From an uncultured Muribaculaceae bacterium (lineage in GTDB: Bacteria; Bacteroidota; Bacteroidia; Bacteroidales; Muribaculaceae), in NCBI GenBank assembly GCA_910579995.1, contig CAJTWH010000005.1, positions 62,001-126,000 on the forward strand: a stretch of 64,000 bases of DNA, in the 5' to 3' direction. This document shows, piece by piece, positions 17,173 through 26,341 of the stretch. The position numbers were made by a program, and so were the translations under genes. Below the pieces are notes generated by a model. The model was not told the origin of the DNA and did not search any database. It was given only the letters and a program-made list of their open reading frames with translations. Numbering within the stretch: position 1 is the first letter of the stretch; each line of letters begins with the position of its first letter.

Positions 17173-18594
17173 ATGTCAAAGACTGCAACGGCAGCACCGT
17201 CTGCACCGGCGAATAAGAGCAATGTGGTGGCAATCATCACGATGTTCTTTATCTTCGCCATGATTTCGTTTGTAACGAACCTCGCCGCCCCGATCGGCAC
17301 AATTTGGGGTTATAAATTCGAAGGCAACTCCATGCTCGGTATGATGGGCAATATGATGAACTTTGCCGCTTACCTCTTCATGGGTATTCCGGCAGGTAAC
17401 ATGCTTGTCAAAATCGGCTATAAGAAAACTGCGCTCTGGGCTATGGCTGTAGGCGTTGTAGGTCTTTTTGTCCAGTGGCTTTCGAGTGTTGTCGGCTCAG
17501 ATGTTACTTTGTTCTCGATGACTTCGGATGTTGTGACCGAAGAAGGCGCCGCCCTCTCAAAAACTTTCGCTGTGCCTCTCAACTTCTTCATCTATCTTCT
17601 CGGTGCATTTATCTGCGGTTTCTGCGTGTGCATGCTCAATACCGTGGTGAATCCCATGCTCAACCTCCTCGGCGGTGGCGGCAACAAGGGTAACCAGCTC
17701 ATCCAGACCGGCGGTACCCTCAACTCGCTCTCAGGCACACTCACACCCTTCTTCGTAGGCGCTCTCATCGGCGCACTCTCGCCTGCCACAAGCATGGGCG
17801 ACGTTGCTCCGCTGCTTTGGATTGCAATGGGTGTATTCGCTCTCGCTTTCGTTATCATCAGCTTCGTGGCCATCCCCGAGCCCAACCAGTCGAAGAGCGG
17901 CAAGAAAGTAAAATATGCCCATAGCCCTTGGAACTTCCGTCACCTCGTGCTCGGTGTGTTCGGTATTTTCCTTTATGTAGGTATTGAAATCGGTATCCCC
18001 GGTACGCTCAACTTCTATCTCGCCGATCAGGGTGCCGGTGGCGCCGGTGTTGTTGGTGAGGCTTCGAAAATTGCCGGTGCCATCGTGGCTGTATATTGGT
18101 TCCTTATGCTGGTGGGCCGTTTCTGCTCTTCTATCATCAGCGGCATGATTTCCACCCGCACACAGATTGTCACCGTGTCGACTCTCGGTATCATCCTTGT
18201 GGCTCTTGCCATCGTCACCCCCAAGACCGTTACTTTCAATGTGCCCGAATTTATCTACTCCGGCGGTGCGCAGGCTCCGGTGAGCGCCCTTTATCTTATT
18301 CTCTGCGGTCTGTGCACATCAGTGATGTGGGGCGGTATCTTCAACCTCGCTGTTGAAGGCCTCGGTAAATACACAGCACAGGCTTCGGGTATCTTTATGA
18401 TGATGGTGGTAGGCGGCGGCGTAATGCCCCTTATCCAGAACTGGATTGCAGGCAAGGTTGGCTATATGCCTTCTTACTGGCTCGTTGTGGCCATGCTCGC
18501 ATACCTTCTGTTCTACGGCCTTATCGGCTGCAAGAATGTCAATAAAGACATCCCTGTAGATGAGGAAGCAAGCGGCGACCCCCTCAATATCTGA
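17173..18594 (+). CDS. MFS sugar transporter, fucose/glucose-galactose (FHS) family
   Basis: 473 residues with about 12 membrane helices. The N-terminus (FIFAMISFVTNLAAPIGTIWGY, here cited at 34-54) and the helix with MGIPAGNMLVKIGYKKTAL fit the FHS family of sugar:proton symporters such as FucP. Helices five and six contain FICGFCVCMLNTVVNPMLN and GGTLNSLSGTLTPF, as in that family. The substrate cannot be told; no sugar catabolic genes sit beside it. It is monocistronic, ending before a perfect terminator hairpin. Confidence 0.85.
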   Translation: MSKTATAAPSAPANKSNVVAIITMFFIFAMISFVTNLAAPIGTIWGYKFEGNSMLGMMGNMMNFAAYLFMGIPAGNMLVKIGYKKTALWAMAVGVVGLFVQWLSSVVGSDVTLFSMTSDVVTEEGAALSKTFAVPLNFFIYLLGAFICGFCVCMLNTVVNPMLNLLGGGGNKGNQLIQTGGTLNSLSGTLTPFFVGALIGALSPATSMGDVAPLLWIAMGVFALAFVIISFVAIPEPNQSKSGKKVKYAHSPWNFRHLVLGVFGIFLYVGIEIGIPGTLNFYLADQGAGGAGVVGEASKIAGAIVAVYWFLMLVGRFCSSIISGMISTRTQIVTVSTLGIILVALAIVTPKTVTFNVPEFIYSGGAQAPVSALYLILCGLCTSVMWGGIFNLAVEGLGKYTAQASGIFMMMVVGGGVMPLIQNWIAGKVGYMPSYWLVVAMLAYLLFYGLIGCKNVNKDIPVDEEASGDPLNI

Positions 18595-18625
18595 TTCCTA
18601 TAAACTGTTATTAAGTTATAAAATT

Positions 18626-18667
18626 AAAGTTTGGAAGTTTCGATATGTCGGCCTTCCAAACTTTTTT
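18626..18667 (+). terminator. Terminator after the sugar transporter
   Basis: A perfect 12-bp stem, AAAGTTTGGAAG (18626-18637) with CTTCCAAACTTT (18653-18664), followed by more T residues. It starts 31 bases after the stop codon. Confidence 0.88.
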
Positions 18668-18692
18668 GTTTTTACCATAATCTATAAAGACA

Positions 18693-19613
18693 ATGAAAAG
18701 ATTCATCTTATCGGTATTGTTGGCTGCAAGCCTCGCAGCTCCGCTCTTGGCTCAGGATGAATATGATGAAGAGGCCATACGTCAGTTTATCGCCACTGAT
18801 TCTATCCACGGGCAGACGGGTGCGGTTCCTTTTAAAGAAGCTCATTGCACATTGGATGTGCCCGAAGGCTTTGTTTTCCTGAATCCTGTCGACTCGCGAC
18901 ATCTTCTTGTCGATTACTGGGATAATCCTGAAGAAAAAATCGACGGCATACTCGGTACCATGGTGACAGCCGACGCTGCGGTATTCGGTGACGTCGAGAC
19001 TGCTTACGTGATATCTTACGATTCATCAGGCTATGTGTCGGACGAGGACGCCGGCAGTATCGATTACGACGAACTGCTCGAATCAATACAGGAGAGTGTG
19101 CTTGATGATAATAAGGCCAACCCCGAAGCTCCGCAGTGGGAGCTGCTCGGATGGGCTTGGAACCCTACATACGACAATGAGCGCAAAGTGCTCGGTTGGG
19201 CCAAGCACTTCCGTATTGACGGTGAATACGAAGTGGTGAATTATGACGTGCGAGTGCTCGGTAAAGCCGGATTTGTGGTTATAACAGCCATTGCCTCACC
19301 CGATTCCCAGGCCGAACTGATGGCGAACAACGCGGCTATAATCGGCAGCGTCCGCTACGACGCCGGATATAATTATGCCGATTTCAACCCGGCTACCGAC
19401 CATGTGGCCGAGTGGACTATCGGCGGTCTCGTTGCCGGCAAGATTCTTACCAAAGTGGGATTCTGGGGCATTATCGCCAAATTCTCCAAGATTATAATCA
19501 TAGCTCTCATCGGATTTTTCGCCGCCATGCGCAAACGCATAGCCTCGCTCTTCGGTTTCGGCCGCAAGAAAGATGATGAGGATAATGGCACTGAATGTGT
19601 TGAGACCGAATGA
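18693..19613 (+). CDS. DUF2167 membrane-anchored protein
   Basis: 306 residues. Signal peptide (ending LAAPLLAQ), a large extracytoplasmic domain, and a C-terminal hydrophobic segment (about 265-285, IIAKFSKIIIIALIGFFAAM) followed by a basic/acidic tail. DUF2167 features seen are the early GQTGAVPFKEAHCTLDVPEG block, LVDYWDNPEE, ELLGWAWNPTYD and HFRIDGEYEVVNYDVRVLG. The family has no settled function. Its last codons overlap the start of the glycerate kinase gene (about 29 bases). Confidence 0.85.
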   Translation: MKRFILSVLLAASLAAPLLAQDEYDEEAIRQFIATDSIHGQTGAVPFKEAHCTLDVPEGFVFLNPVDSRHLLVDYWDNPEEKIDGILGTMVTADAAVFGDVETAYVISYDSSGYVSDEDAGSIDYDELLESIQESVLDDNKANPEAPQWELLGWAWNPTYDNERKVLGWAKHFRIDGEYEVVNYDVRVLGKAGFVVITAIASPDSQAELMANNAAIIGSVRYDAGYNYADFNPATDHVAEWTIGGLVAGKILTKVGFWGIIAKFSKIIIIALIGFFAAMRKRIASLFGFGRKKDDEDNGTECVETE

Positions 19614-20700
19614 TATTATTGTGGCATGCGACTCTTTCAAGGGCTCGCTCGGCAGCGCTGCTGTAAATGAGGCTTGTCGCGAGGGTATTCTTGCGGCATG
19701 TCCTCATTGCAATGTTACAACCCTTACCCTTGCCGACGGAGGCGAGGGTACGGCGGCAGCCGTTGCGGCGAGTGTGCCCGGCGGTTGTTGGCATACGGTT
19801 AATGCCTGCAATCCTCTTGGTGAACCGATAGAAGCTGCATATTACGCTATGCCCGACGGCCATACGGCAGTTATAGAGACTGCCGCTGCCGCCGGGCTCA
19901 CTCTTATAAAGGAGCATAATCCATGGCTCACAAGCACTTACGGCCTCGGACAGATGATAGCCGACGCGCGCGACAAGGGCTATGATAAGGTAATAGTAGG
20001 CCTCGGCGGTAGTGCAACCAACGATGGTGGCACCGGTATGCTGCAGGCTCTCGGATATAAATTCTATGACAGAAGCGGAAAGCTTATTCTCAGCCGGGGT
20101 GGGCGCATATTATCGGAAATAGCGTCAGTAGAGGCTCCTGCCGAGGGATTCGGCGTGTCGGTAACCGCTCTTTGCGATGTCGACAATCCTCTCACTGGTG
20201 AGCGTGGTGCCACTCGTATCTTTGGCTCGCAGAAAGGCGCCGGTGCTGATATGCTCGACGCCCTCGAGGCCGGCATGCGCAATTATGAACGCGTGATAGG
20301 CCCGGATGTCGCTTCGACTCCCGGTGCGGGAGCTGCAGGAGGACTCGGGGCTGCTCTGTTGGCTTTCGCCCATGCGGAGCTAAGGCCGGGTATAGATGTG
20401 ATTCTCGATCTTGCCGGTTTTGATGAAAAACTGCGCCATGCCGACCTTGTCATTACCGGCGAAGGAAGCCTCGACGCGAGTACATTGATGGGTAAGGCGC
20501 CGGCCGGTATTCTTAGGCGCGCCGCGCAGCATGGAGTACCGGTGATAGCTATAGCCGGGTCTGTAGCCGCTGATGTGGATTTCAGCGGATTCAAGGCGGA
20601 AGCAGCGGTCACGCCCTCGGCAATGCCCCTGTCGCAGGCCATGCGCCCCGAGATTGCCGCTGCCAATATTTCAAAAACCGTCAGCAGCCTTTTGCTCTGA
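19585..20700 (+). CDS. glxK: Glycerate kinase
   Basis: About 371 residues from the ATG at 19585, which overlaps the DUF2167 gene; nearby alternative starts are possible since the conserved part begins IIVACDSFKGSLGSAA. This is the GarK/GlxK type, phosphorylating D-glycerate. Motifs seen: TLADGGEGTAAA, VIVGLGGSATNDGGTGMLQALG, GAGAAGGLGAALLAF, VITGEGSLDASTLMGKAP. The final 20 bases overlap the convergent queA gene. Confidence 0.93.
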   Translation: MALNVLRPNDIIVACDSFKGSLGSAAVNEACREGILAACPHCNVTTLTLADGGEGTAAAVAASVPGGCWHTVNACNPLGEPIEAAYYAMPDGHTAVIETAAAAGLTLIKEHNPWLTSTYGLGQMIADARDKGYDKVIVGLGGSATNDGGTGMLQALGYKFYDRSGKLILSRGGRILSEIASVEAPAEGFGVSVTALCDVDNPLTGERGATRIFGSQKGAGADMLDALEAGMRNYERVIGPDVASTPGAGAAGGLGAALLAFAHAELRPGIDVILDLAGFDEKLRHADLVITGEGSLDASTLMGKAPAGILRRAAQHGVPVIAIAGSVAADVDFSGFKAEAAVTPSAMPLSQAMRPEIAAANISKTVSSLLL

Positions 20701-21910
20701 GCAGGCAGGCGTCGCCGTAGCTGAGGAAGCGGTAGTCTGAGGCCAAGGCATGTTCGTAGGCTTTGCGCCAGCCATCGCCTATAAAAGCGCAGACAAGCAG
20801 AAGCAGGGTAGACTCCGGCTGGTGGAAATTGGTGACCATTGCATTGACAATCTGATATTTATAGCCCGGAGCTATTATTATGCGCGTGCGGGCGACAAAA
20901 GTATCCTCTCCGCGGCTGTCAAGCCATTCAGCCAATGCCTCAAGAGCCTCGTCTGCAGGCATATCCACATTGTCTTCGTAGGGTGACCATTGAGGCACCT
21001 CGCCATCCCAACGACCGGCGGCAATAAGGCGCCCGGCATGGTAGAGGCTCTCAAGAGTGCGGACGGAGGTTGTGCCCACAGCAACGATAGGCCGCTTGCC
21101 TACGGCTTGGGCGAGTTCGCGGATAATCGCTGCCGGCACGGTGATGAACTCGCTGTGCATGTCGTGTTCGCCTATGCTTTCGCTTTTTACGGGGCGGAAA
21201 GTTCCGGCGCCCACGTGAAGTGTCACCTCGCGGATATCTACGCCATTAGAGCGTATTTTATCCATGAGTTCGGGCGTGAAATGAAGGCCGGCCGTAGGGG
21301 CGGCAACAGATCCGTCAATATGGCTGTATACTGTCTGATAATCAGTTGAGTCGGCGTCCTCCGAAGCTCGGTTGAGGTAAGGCGGAATTGGTATTTCGCC
21401 TACTGCGGCTATGATGTCGCTCATCGTCACTGCCTCATTGTCCCAAGTGAAAATTATGGTGCGCGAATTGTCGGGAGCAGGTTCACAGTCGGCTCTCTCG
21501 GCTTTCAACACGGTGTTGCCGGCCGGCGTGGCAACCTCCATTTCAAGACATCCGTCTTTCCAACGCTTGGCATTGCCTACGAGGCATTGCCATTCGCAGC
21601 GCCCCCGTGTGGCGAAAGCCTGCGCGTAGTCGGCAGGTTCGTGGGGTTCAAGGCAGAAAATCTCGATCAACGCACCGGTAGCCTTGCGGAAGCGGAGACG
21701 GGCGTTGATTACGCGTGTGTTGTTGCATACCATCAGGGCGTTTGCCGGCAGCAGGCCGGGAAGCTCCGAGAATATGTGGTCTTCAATCTCTTCACCGTTG
21801 CTTACGAGCAGTTTGCACGCGTCGCGCACGGCCAATGGGTGACGTGCAATGCGCTCATCGGGCAGGGGATAGTCAAACTCTTCTATCTTTATATTTCGTG
21901 GATCGCTCAT
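20681..21910 (-). CDS. queA: S-adenosylmethionine:tRNA ribosyltransferase-isomerase
   Basis: 409 residues. QueA adds the ribosyl part of AdoMet to 7-aminomethyl-deazaguanine in tRNA, giving epoxyqueuosine. Motifs: FDYPLPDERIARHPL, NNTRVINARL, YSHIDGSVAAPTAGLHFTPEL, HVGAGTFRPVKSESI, VGTTSVRTLESL and NAMVTNFHQPESTLLLL. It is somewhat longer than E. coli QueA (356). Its 3' end overlaps the convergent glycerate kinase gene by 20 bases, and it is divergent from the ABC-F gene, with a -7 box only 16 bases upstream of its start. Confidence 0.95.
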   Translation of the reverse strand: MSDPRNIKIEEFDYPLPDERIARHPLAVRDACKLLVSNGEEIEDHIFSELPGLLPANALMVCNNTRVINARLRFRKATGALIEIFCLEPHEPADYAQAFATRGRCEWQCLVGNAKRWKDGCLEMEVATPAGNTVLKAERADCEPAPDNSRTIIFTWDNEAVTMSDIIAAVGEIPIPPYLNRASEDADSTDYQTVYSHIDGSVAAPTAGLHFTPELMDKIRSNGVDIREVTLHVGAGTFRPVKSESIGEHDMHSEFITVPAAIIRELAQAVGKRPIVAVGTTSVRTLESLYHAGRLIAAGRWDGEVPQWSPYEDNVDMPADEALEALAEWLDSRGEDTFVARTRIIIAPGYKYQIVNAMVTNFHQPESTLLLLVCAFIGDGWRKAYEHALASDYRFLSYGDACLLRAKGC

Positions 21911-21926
21911 TTATTCAAATTTTCGG

Positions 21927-21934
21927 CAAAGATA
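21927..21934 (-). promoter_or_regulatory. -7 promoter element of queA
   Basis: TATCTTTG on the minus strand, 16 bases upstream of the queA ATG. It is 23 bases from the plus-strand box at 21958, so the two promoters are divergent and packed together. Confidence 0.6.
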
Positions 21935-21957
21935 AGCAAAATCCACGGATTTTTGCG

Positions 21958-21965
21958 TAACTTTG
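21958..21965 (+). promoter_or_regulatory. -7 promoter element of the ABC-F gene
   Basis: TAACTTTG, 19 bases upstream of the ATG at 21985. It supports that ATG rather than the upstream TTG, which would lie at the predicted transcription start. Confidence 0.6.
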
Positions 21966-21984
21966 CAGGTTGAAACAAGATAAT

Positions 21985-23946
21985 ATGATTTCAGTCAACA
22001 ATTTAACGATAGAATTTACTTCGCAGGTACTTTTCGACAACATCAATTATGTCATAAACCCTAAAGACAAGATTGCCCTTGTGGGTAAGAACGGTGCCGG
22101 AAAGTCTACCATGCTTAAGATCATTGCCGGTCTGCAGAAACCGACATCGGGCAGTGTGGCCATACCTGCCGACGTCACTATCGGCTATCTGCCGCAGCAG
22201 ATGGTGCTTGAAGACACCCTCACCGTTTCCGAAGAAGTTAGAAAGGTTTTCGCGCATATCGACGAAATGCAGCGCCGGCTCGACAAGATGAGTCAGGAAC
22301 TTGCCGAGCGCACCGACTATGATTCGCCCGAGTATCACGACCTGATAGAGCGTGTGAGCAATCTCACAGAAGAGCTCGCCATAGCCTCAAGTGACAATTG
22401 CGAGGCTGAGATGGAGAAGACCTTGCTCGGCCTCGGCTTCGTGCGCAGTGACTTCGACAGGCCTACATCGGAGTTCAGCGGCGGCTGGCGCATGCGTATA
22501 GAGCTTGCCAAATTGCTTCTGCGTCGGCCCGATGTGCTGCTTCTCGACGAGCCGACCAACCACCTCGACATCGAGTCGATACAATGGCTCGAGAATTTCC
22601 TCATCACCAAGGCCAAGGCTGTAGTATTGGTGAGCCACGACCGTGCGTTTATCGACAATGTCACCAACCGCACCATCGAGATTACCCTCGGCAAGATTTA
22701 CGATTATGCCGTAAACTACTCCAAATTCGTGGCTTTGCGCGCCGAGCGTATAGAGCAGCAGATGAGGGCATACCGCAACCAGCAGAAACAGATTGAAGAC
22801 ACCGAGGCATTTATAGAGCGTTTCCGCTATAAGGCTACAAAATCGGTGCAGGTGCAGAGCCGCATAAAGCAGTTGGCCAAAATCGACCGCATAGAAGTCG
22901 ACGAGGTCGATACCTCGCACCTGAGTCTGCGTTTCCCGCCGGCACCGCGTTCGGGCGACTTTCCCCTTATCGTCGAAGACCTCGGCAAAGCATACGGCGA
23001 ACATCAGGTTTTCGACCATGCCACATTCACGCTGCGCCGCGGCGAGAAAGTGGCATTCGTGGGTAAGAACGGCGAGGGTAAGTCTACTCTTGTAAAATGT
23101 ATCATGGGCGAGATTCCCTTCACGGGCAGTCTGCGCCTCGGCCATAATGTGAAGATAGGATATTTCGCACAGAATCAGGCGCAATTGCTTGACGGAGAGA
23201 TTACTGTTTTCGACACCATCGACCGCGTGGCAGTTGGCGACATACGCTTGAAAATTCGCGATATACTCGGCGCGTTTATGTTTGGCGGCGAGGCTTCCGA
23301 CAAGAAAGTCAAGGTGCTCTCAGGAGGCGAGAAGACGCGACTGGCTATGATAAAGCTCCTTCTCGAACCCGTCAACCTTCTCATTCTTGACGAACCTACC
23401 AACCACCTCGACATGAAGACGAAAGATATCCTCAAGCAGGCTATCAAAGACTTCGACGGCACGGTGATTGTAGTGAGCCACGACCGCGAGTTTCTCGACG
23501 GCCTCGTGGAGAAAGTCTACGAATTCGGTGGCGGACAGGTGCGTGAATGTCTCGGTGGTATATACGAATTCCTTGAGAAAAAGAAACTTGCCTCGTTGCG
23601 CGAGCTCGAGGCTAAAACTCCTGCGGTCAAGACAGAATCGCCTGCCAAAGCTGCCCCGGCACCCACTCCCAAGGCCGCGGCAAAGCTTAGCTATGCCGAG
23701 CAGCGAGAGCGCGAGAAAACACTCCGCAAGGCAAACAAGAAAGTAGAGGAGGCCGAAAACGAGGTTGCAGTCCGCGAGCAGCAGCTTGCCGATATCGAGG
23801 CTAAGATTGCCGCCGGTGAAGTAGCTCCCGAAATCTTCACTGCCCATGCGCAGGCCGGCAAAGACCTTGAGAATGCTATGAGCCTTTGGGAATTGGCACA
23901 GATGGAACTCGACGAGCTGAAAGAGAAATTTTGCTCCGGCATGTAA
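21985..23946 (+). CDS. ABC-F family ATPase
   Basis: 653 residues, soluble, with two ABC domains. Walker A is GKNGAGKS (34-41) and GKNGEGKS in the second half; the signatures are FSGGWRMRIELAK and LSGGEKTRLAMIK; Walker B with LLLDEPTNHLD and LILDEPTNHLD. Between them is the P-site linker, rich in charged residues (EQQMRAYRNQQKQIEDTEAF, about 255-275). The C-terminal part (about 560-653) is a coiled coil after an Ala/Pro-rich hinge, as in Uup/YdiF types. ABC-F proteins act on the ribosome E site. Which subtype, and whether it affects antibiotic susceptibility, is not decidable here. Confidence 0.92.
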   Translation: MISVNNLTIEFTSQVLFDNINYVINPKDKIALVGKNGAGKSTMLKIIAGLQKPTSGSVAIPADVTIGYLPQQMVLEDTLTVSEEVRKVFAHIDEMQRRLDKMSQELAERTDYDSPEYHDLIERVSNLTEELAIASSDNCEAEMEKTLLGLGFVRSDFDRPTSEFSGGWRMRIELAKLLLRRPDVLLLDEPTNHLDIESIQWLENFLITKAKAVVLVSHDRAFIDNVTNRTIEITLGKIYDYAVNYSKFVALRAERIEQQMRAYRNQQKQIEDTEAFIERFRYKATKSVQVQSRIKQLAKIDRIEVDEVDTSHLSLRFPPAPRSGDFPLIVEDLGKAYGEHQVFDHATFTLRRGEKVAFVGKNGEGKSTLVKCIMGEIPFTGSLRLGHNVKIGYFAQNQAQLLDGEITVFDTIDRVAVGDIRLKIRDILGAFMFGGEASDKKVKVLSGGEKTRLAMIKLLLEPVNLLILDEPTNHLDMKTKDILKQAIKDFDGTVIVVSHDREFLDGLVEKVYEFGGGQVRECLGGIYEFLEKKKLASLRELEAKTPAVKTESPAKAAPAPTPKAAAKLSYAEQREREKTLRKANKKVEEAENEVAVREQQLADIEAKIAAGEVAPEIFTAHAQAGKDLENAMSLWELAQMELDELKEKFCSGM

Positions 23947-23983
23947 TTTTTAGCTCAAATCAGCGTCATATTTTATGATGTAT

Positions 23984-24085
23984 GGCCGGTGGTGTGGAGG
24001 CTGTAGGCAGCAAATCAGTACTAAAGAACAGCAGTCGGTAACTCGCTGACCACAACCCACACACCACCAACCACCACCAACCAAC
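23984..24085. repeat. Intergenic GTGG/CCAC inverted repeat, copy 1
   Basis: GGTGGTGTGG (23988-23997) and a GGCAGC segment face TCGCTGACCACAACCCAC (about 24043-24060) and CACACCACC arms. The right arm shares TCGCTG-x-CCACAACCCAC with copy 2 at 33644-33797. It lies in the space between the ABC-F and M13 peptidase genes. Confidence 0.65.
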
Positions 24086-24117
24086 TATATATAGTAAATC
24101 AACATATTTATCACACA

Positions 24118-26136
24118 ATGAAAAAAGCAAATATGATTCTTGCTTTGTCGGCACTGGCAGTAGCCGGTACTTCTTGCGGACCCAAGACAGCCGCTCCCAA
24201 GGGTATCGACGCCGCCAATCTCGACACTACAGTGTCGGCCAAGGCTGACTTTTACGACTATGCATGCGGCGGCTGGATGAAAGCCAATCCGCTCAAACCC
24301 GAGTATTCCCGTTTCGGTACATTCGATCAGCTCGGCGAGAACAACCGCGAGCAGGTTCGCGGCCTCGTTGAAGGTCTTGCCGCTGTTGAGAATGAGGCCG
24401 GTACAAACGCACAGAAGGTAGCCGATCTCTACCGCATGGGTATGGACAGCGTGCGCCTCAATCAGGAAGGTGCAGCTCCTCTCGCCGCCGACCTTGAGGT
24501 GATTGCCTCTACTCCCCGCGAGAAAATCGTAGACCTCATGGCTACAATGCCCGGCGTAGGCGTGTTCTTCGGCACAGGTGTGCAGGCCGACCTCGCCAAT
24601 TCTGACAAGAACACCATGTATCTCGAGCAGGGTGGACTTGGCCTCGGCGACCGTGACTATTACACTGACCAGACCGAAAATGCCGAGAAAATCCGTGCTG
24701 CCTACCGCACATATCTCACCACCATCGCCAAACTTATCGGCTATGATGATGCGGCGGCTCAGCGTCTCACCGACAATACAATGGCTATTGAGACCGAGCT
24801 TGCACAGAGCCAGATGACCCGCACACAGCAGTGCGATATCGCCTCTCAGTACAACCCCATGACCGTGGCTTCGCTCGTAGAGCAATATCCCAACATCGAC
24901 CTCAAGCACTATTTCGACCTGCAGAAACTCGATGTTGACACTGTAATCGTAGGCCAGCCCGCTTACTATGCAGTAGTATCGAAAGTGCTCAAGGAAGCTG
25001 ATGATCAGGCTCTCCGCGACTACCTCACAGCTTCTTACGTTTCGTCGGCTGCCTCATACCTCAGCGACGATTTCATCAATGCCAACTTCGCTCTTGAGCA
25101 GGCTATCTCGGGTGTCGAGGAGCAGCGTCCCCGCTGGAAACGCGCCCTCTCTGTGCCTAACGGTATTCTCGGTGAGGCTGTAGGCGAGCTCTATGTAGAG
25201 AAATACTTCCCCGCTTCGTCGAAAGAGAAAATGCTTACTCTCGTAGGCAATCTCCAGACCGCCCTTGGCCAGCACATCGACAACCTCACATGGATGAGCG
25301 ACACCACCAAGGCTAAAGCCAAGGAGAAACTCGCCGCTTTCAAGGTGAAAATCGGTTATCCCGACACTTGGCGCGACTACTCGGCTCTCACCATCGATCC
25401 CTCGCTGCCTTACTGGAAGAATATCCAGAATGCCATCCAGTTCAACGTTGACTACAACAACAACGATTATGGCAAGCCCGTCGACCGCGAGCGCTGGCTC
25501 ATGTCGCCCCAGACCGTAAACGCTTACTACAACCCCACCACCAACGAAATCTGCTTCCCCGCAGGTATCCTGCAGGCTCCTTTCTTCGATCCCGAGGCTG
25601 ACGACGCCGTAAACTACGGTGCCATCGGTGTGGTTATCGGCCACGAGATGACTCACGGCTTCGACGATCAGGGTCGTCAGTTCGATAAAGACGGTAACTT
25701 CACCAACTGGTGGACCGACGCCGACGCCGCTGCATTCAATGAGCTCGCAGAGCGTCTCGCCGCTCAGTTCGACAGCATTGAGGTCGCTCCCGGCACTCAC
25801 GCCAACGGTCACCTCACTCTTGGTGAGAATATCGCCGACCAAGGTGGTCTGCGTGTAGCCCGCACAGCATATCTCAACTCGCTCAATGGCGCAGAGGCTC
25901 CCGTAATCGACGGATTCACTGCCGACCAGCGCTTCTACCTCGCATACTCTAATGTATGGGCTGGCAACATCCGCGAGGCCGAGATTCTCTCACGCACTCA
26001 GAACGACCCCCACTCACTCGGTCGCTGGCGCGTGAACGGAACTCTCCGCAACATCGAGCCGTTCTTCACCGCATTCGATATCAAGGAAGGCGACGCAATG
26101 TTCCTCCCCGAGTCAGAGCGCGTTGTTATCTGGTAA
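24118..26136 (+). CDS. pepO: M13 family zinc metallopeptidase (neprilysin/PepO-like), lipoprotein
   Basis: 672 residues. Lipoprotein signal ending AGTSC. The catalytic zinc site is H509-E510-M-T-H513 in VVIGHEMTHGFDDQGRQFD, with the downstream ligand region ENIADQGG. The substrate-binding NAYYNPTTNEICFPAGILQ block is present and the protein ends in the characteristic tryptophan (ERVVIW). Members are endopeptidases of short peptides, here anchored in the envelope. The gene stands alone and is followed by a strong terminator. Confidence 0.95.
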   Translation: MKKANMILALSALAVAGTSCGPKTAAPKGIDAANLDTTVSAKADFYDYACGGWMKANPLKPEYSRFGTFDQLGENNREQVRGLVEGLAAVENEAGTNAQKVADLYRMGMDSVRLNQEGAAPLAADLEVIASTPREKIVDLMATMPGVGVFFGTGVQADLANSDKNTMYLEQGGLGLGDRDYYTDQTENAEKIRAAYRTYLTTIAKLIGYDDAAAQRLTDNTMAIETELAQSQMTRTQQCDIASQYNPMTVASLVEQYPNIDLKHYFDLQKLDVDTVIVGQPAYYAVVSKVLKEADDQALRDYLTASYVSSAASYLSDDFINANFALEQAISGVEEQRPRWKRALSVPNGILGEAVGELYVEKYFPASSKEKMLTLVGNLQTALGQHIDNLTWMSDTTKAKAKEKLAAFKVKIGYPDTWRDYSALTIDPSLPYWKNIQNAIQFNVDYNNNDYGKPVDRERWLMSPQTVNAYYNPTTNEICFPAGILQAPFFDPEADDAVNYGAIGVVIGHEMTHGFDDQGRQFDKDGNFTNWWTDADAAAFNELAERLAAQFDSIEVAPGTHANGHLTLGENIADQGGLRVARTAYLNSLNGAEAPVIDGFTADQRFYLAYSNVWAGNIREAEILSRTQNDPHSLGRWRVNGTLRNIEPFFTAFDIKEGDAMFLPESERVVIW

Positions 26137-26160
26137 TAGCCGCTTACAAACTTATAAGAA

Positions 26161-26195
26161 AAGAGAGCTGTCCCTCGCGGACAGCTCTCTTTTTG
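26161..26195. terminator. Terminator after the M13 peptidase gene
   Basis: A perfect 13-bp stem, AAGAGAGCTGTCC (26161-26173) with GGACAGCTCTCTT (26179-26191), loop CTCGC, followed by T residues on the plus strand and flanked by A residues, so it could work in both directions. Confidence 0.9.
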
Positions 26196-26252
26196 CGAAA
26201 TAACTCTATGCGAATTAACTGTGTCTGTTACGAAAGCACTCGTTTCTATCCG

Positions 26253-26260
26253 CAAAGTTA
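26253..26260 (-). promoter_or_regulatory. Orphan minus-strand -7 box pointing into the terminator
   Basis: TAACTTTG on the minus strand with no gene directly downstream. A transcript from here would be about 80-90 nt and end at the hairpin 26161-26195. It could be a small RNA, or a relict promoter from before the cassette insertion next door. Confidence 0.35.
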
Positions 26261-26311
26261 TTTATATATCATCTGATTCACCTTATCCAAAACTCGGTAA
26301 ATCAATCCGTT

Positions 26312-26341
26312 TTTTCTGTAAGAGTATAATCGGGCAGGTCT
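26312..26341. repeat. 30-bp direct repeat, left flank of the hipBST cassette
   Basis: Matches 28037-28066 at 29 of 30 positions. Read on the minus strand it encodes LPDYTLTE, the C-terminal residues of the DUF4249 gene, and continues KTD-stop (TGA at 26302-26304). It is therefore the displaced original 3' end of that gene. It overlaps the hipT stop codon. Confidence 0.85.
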
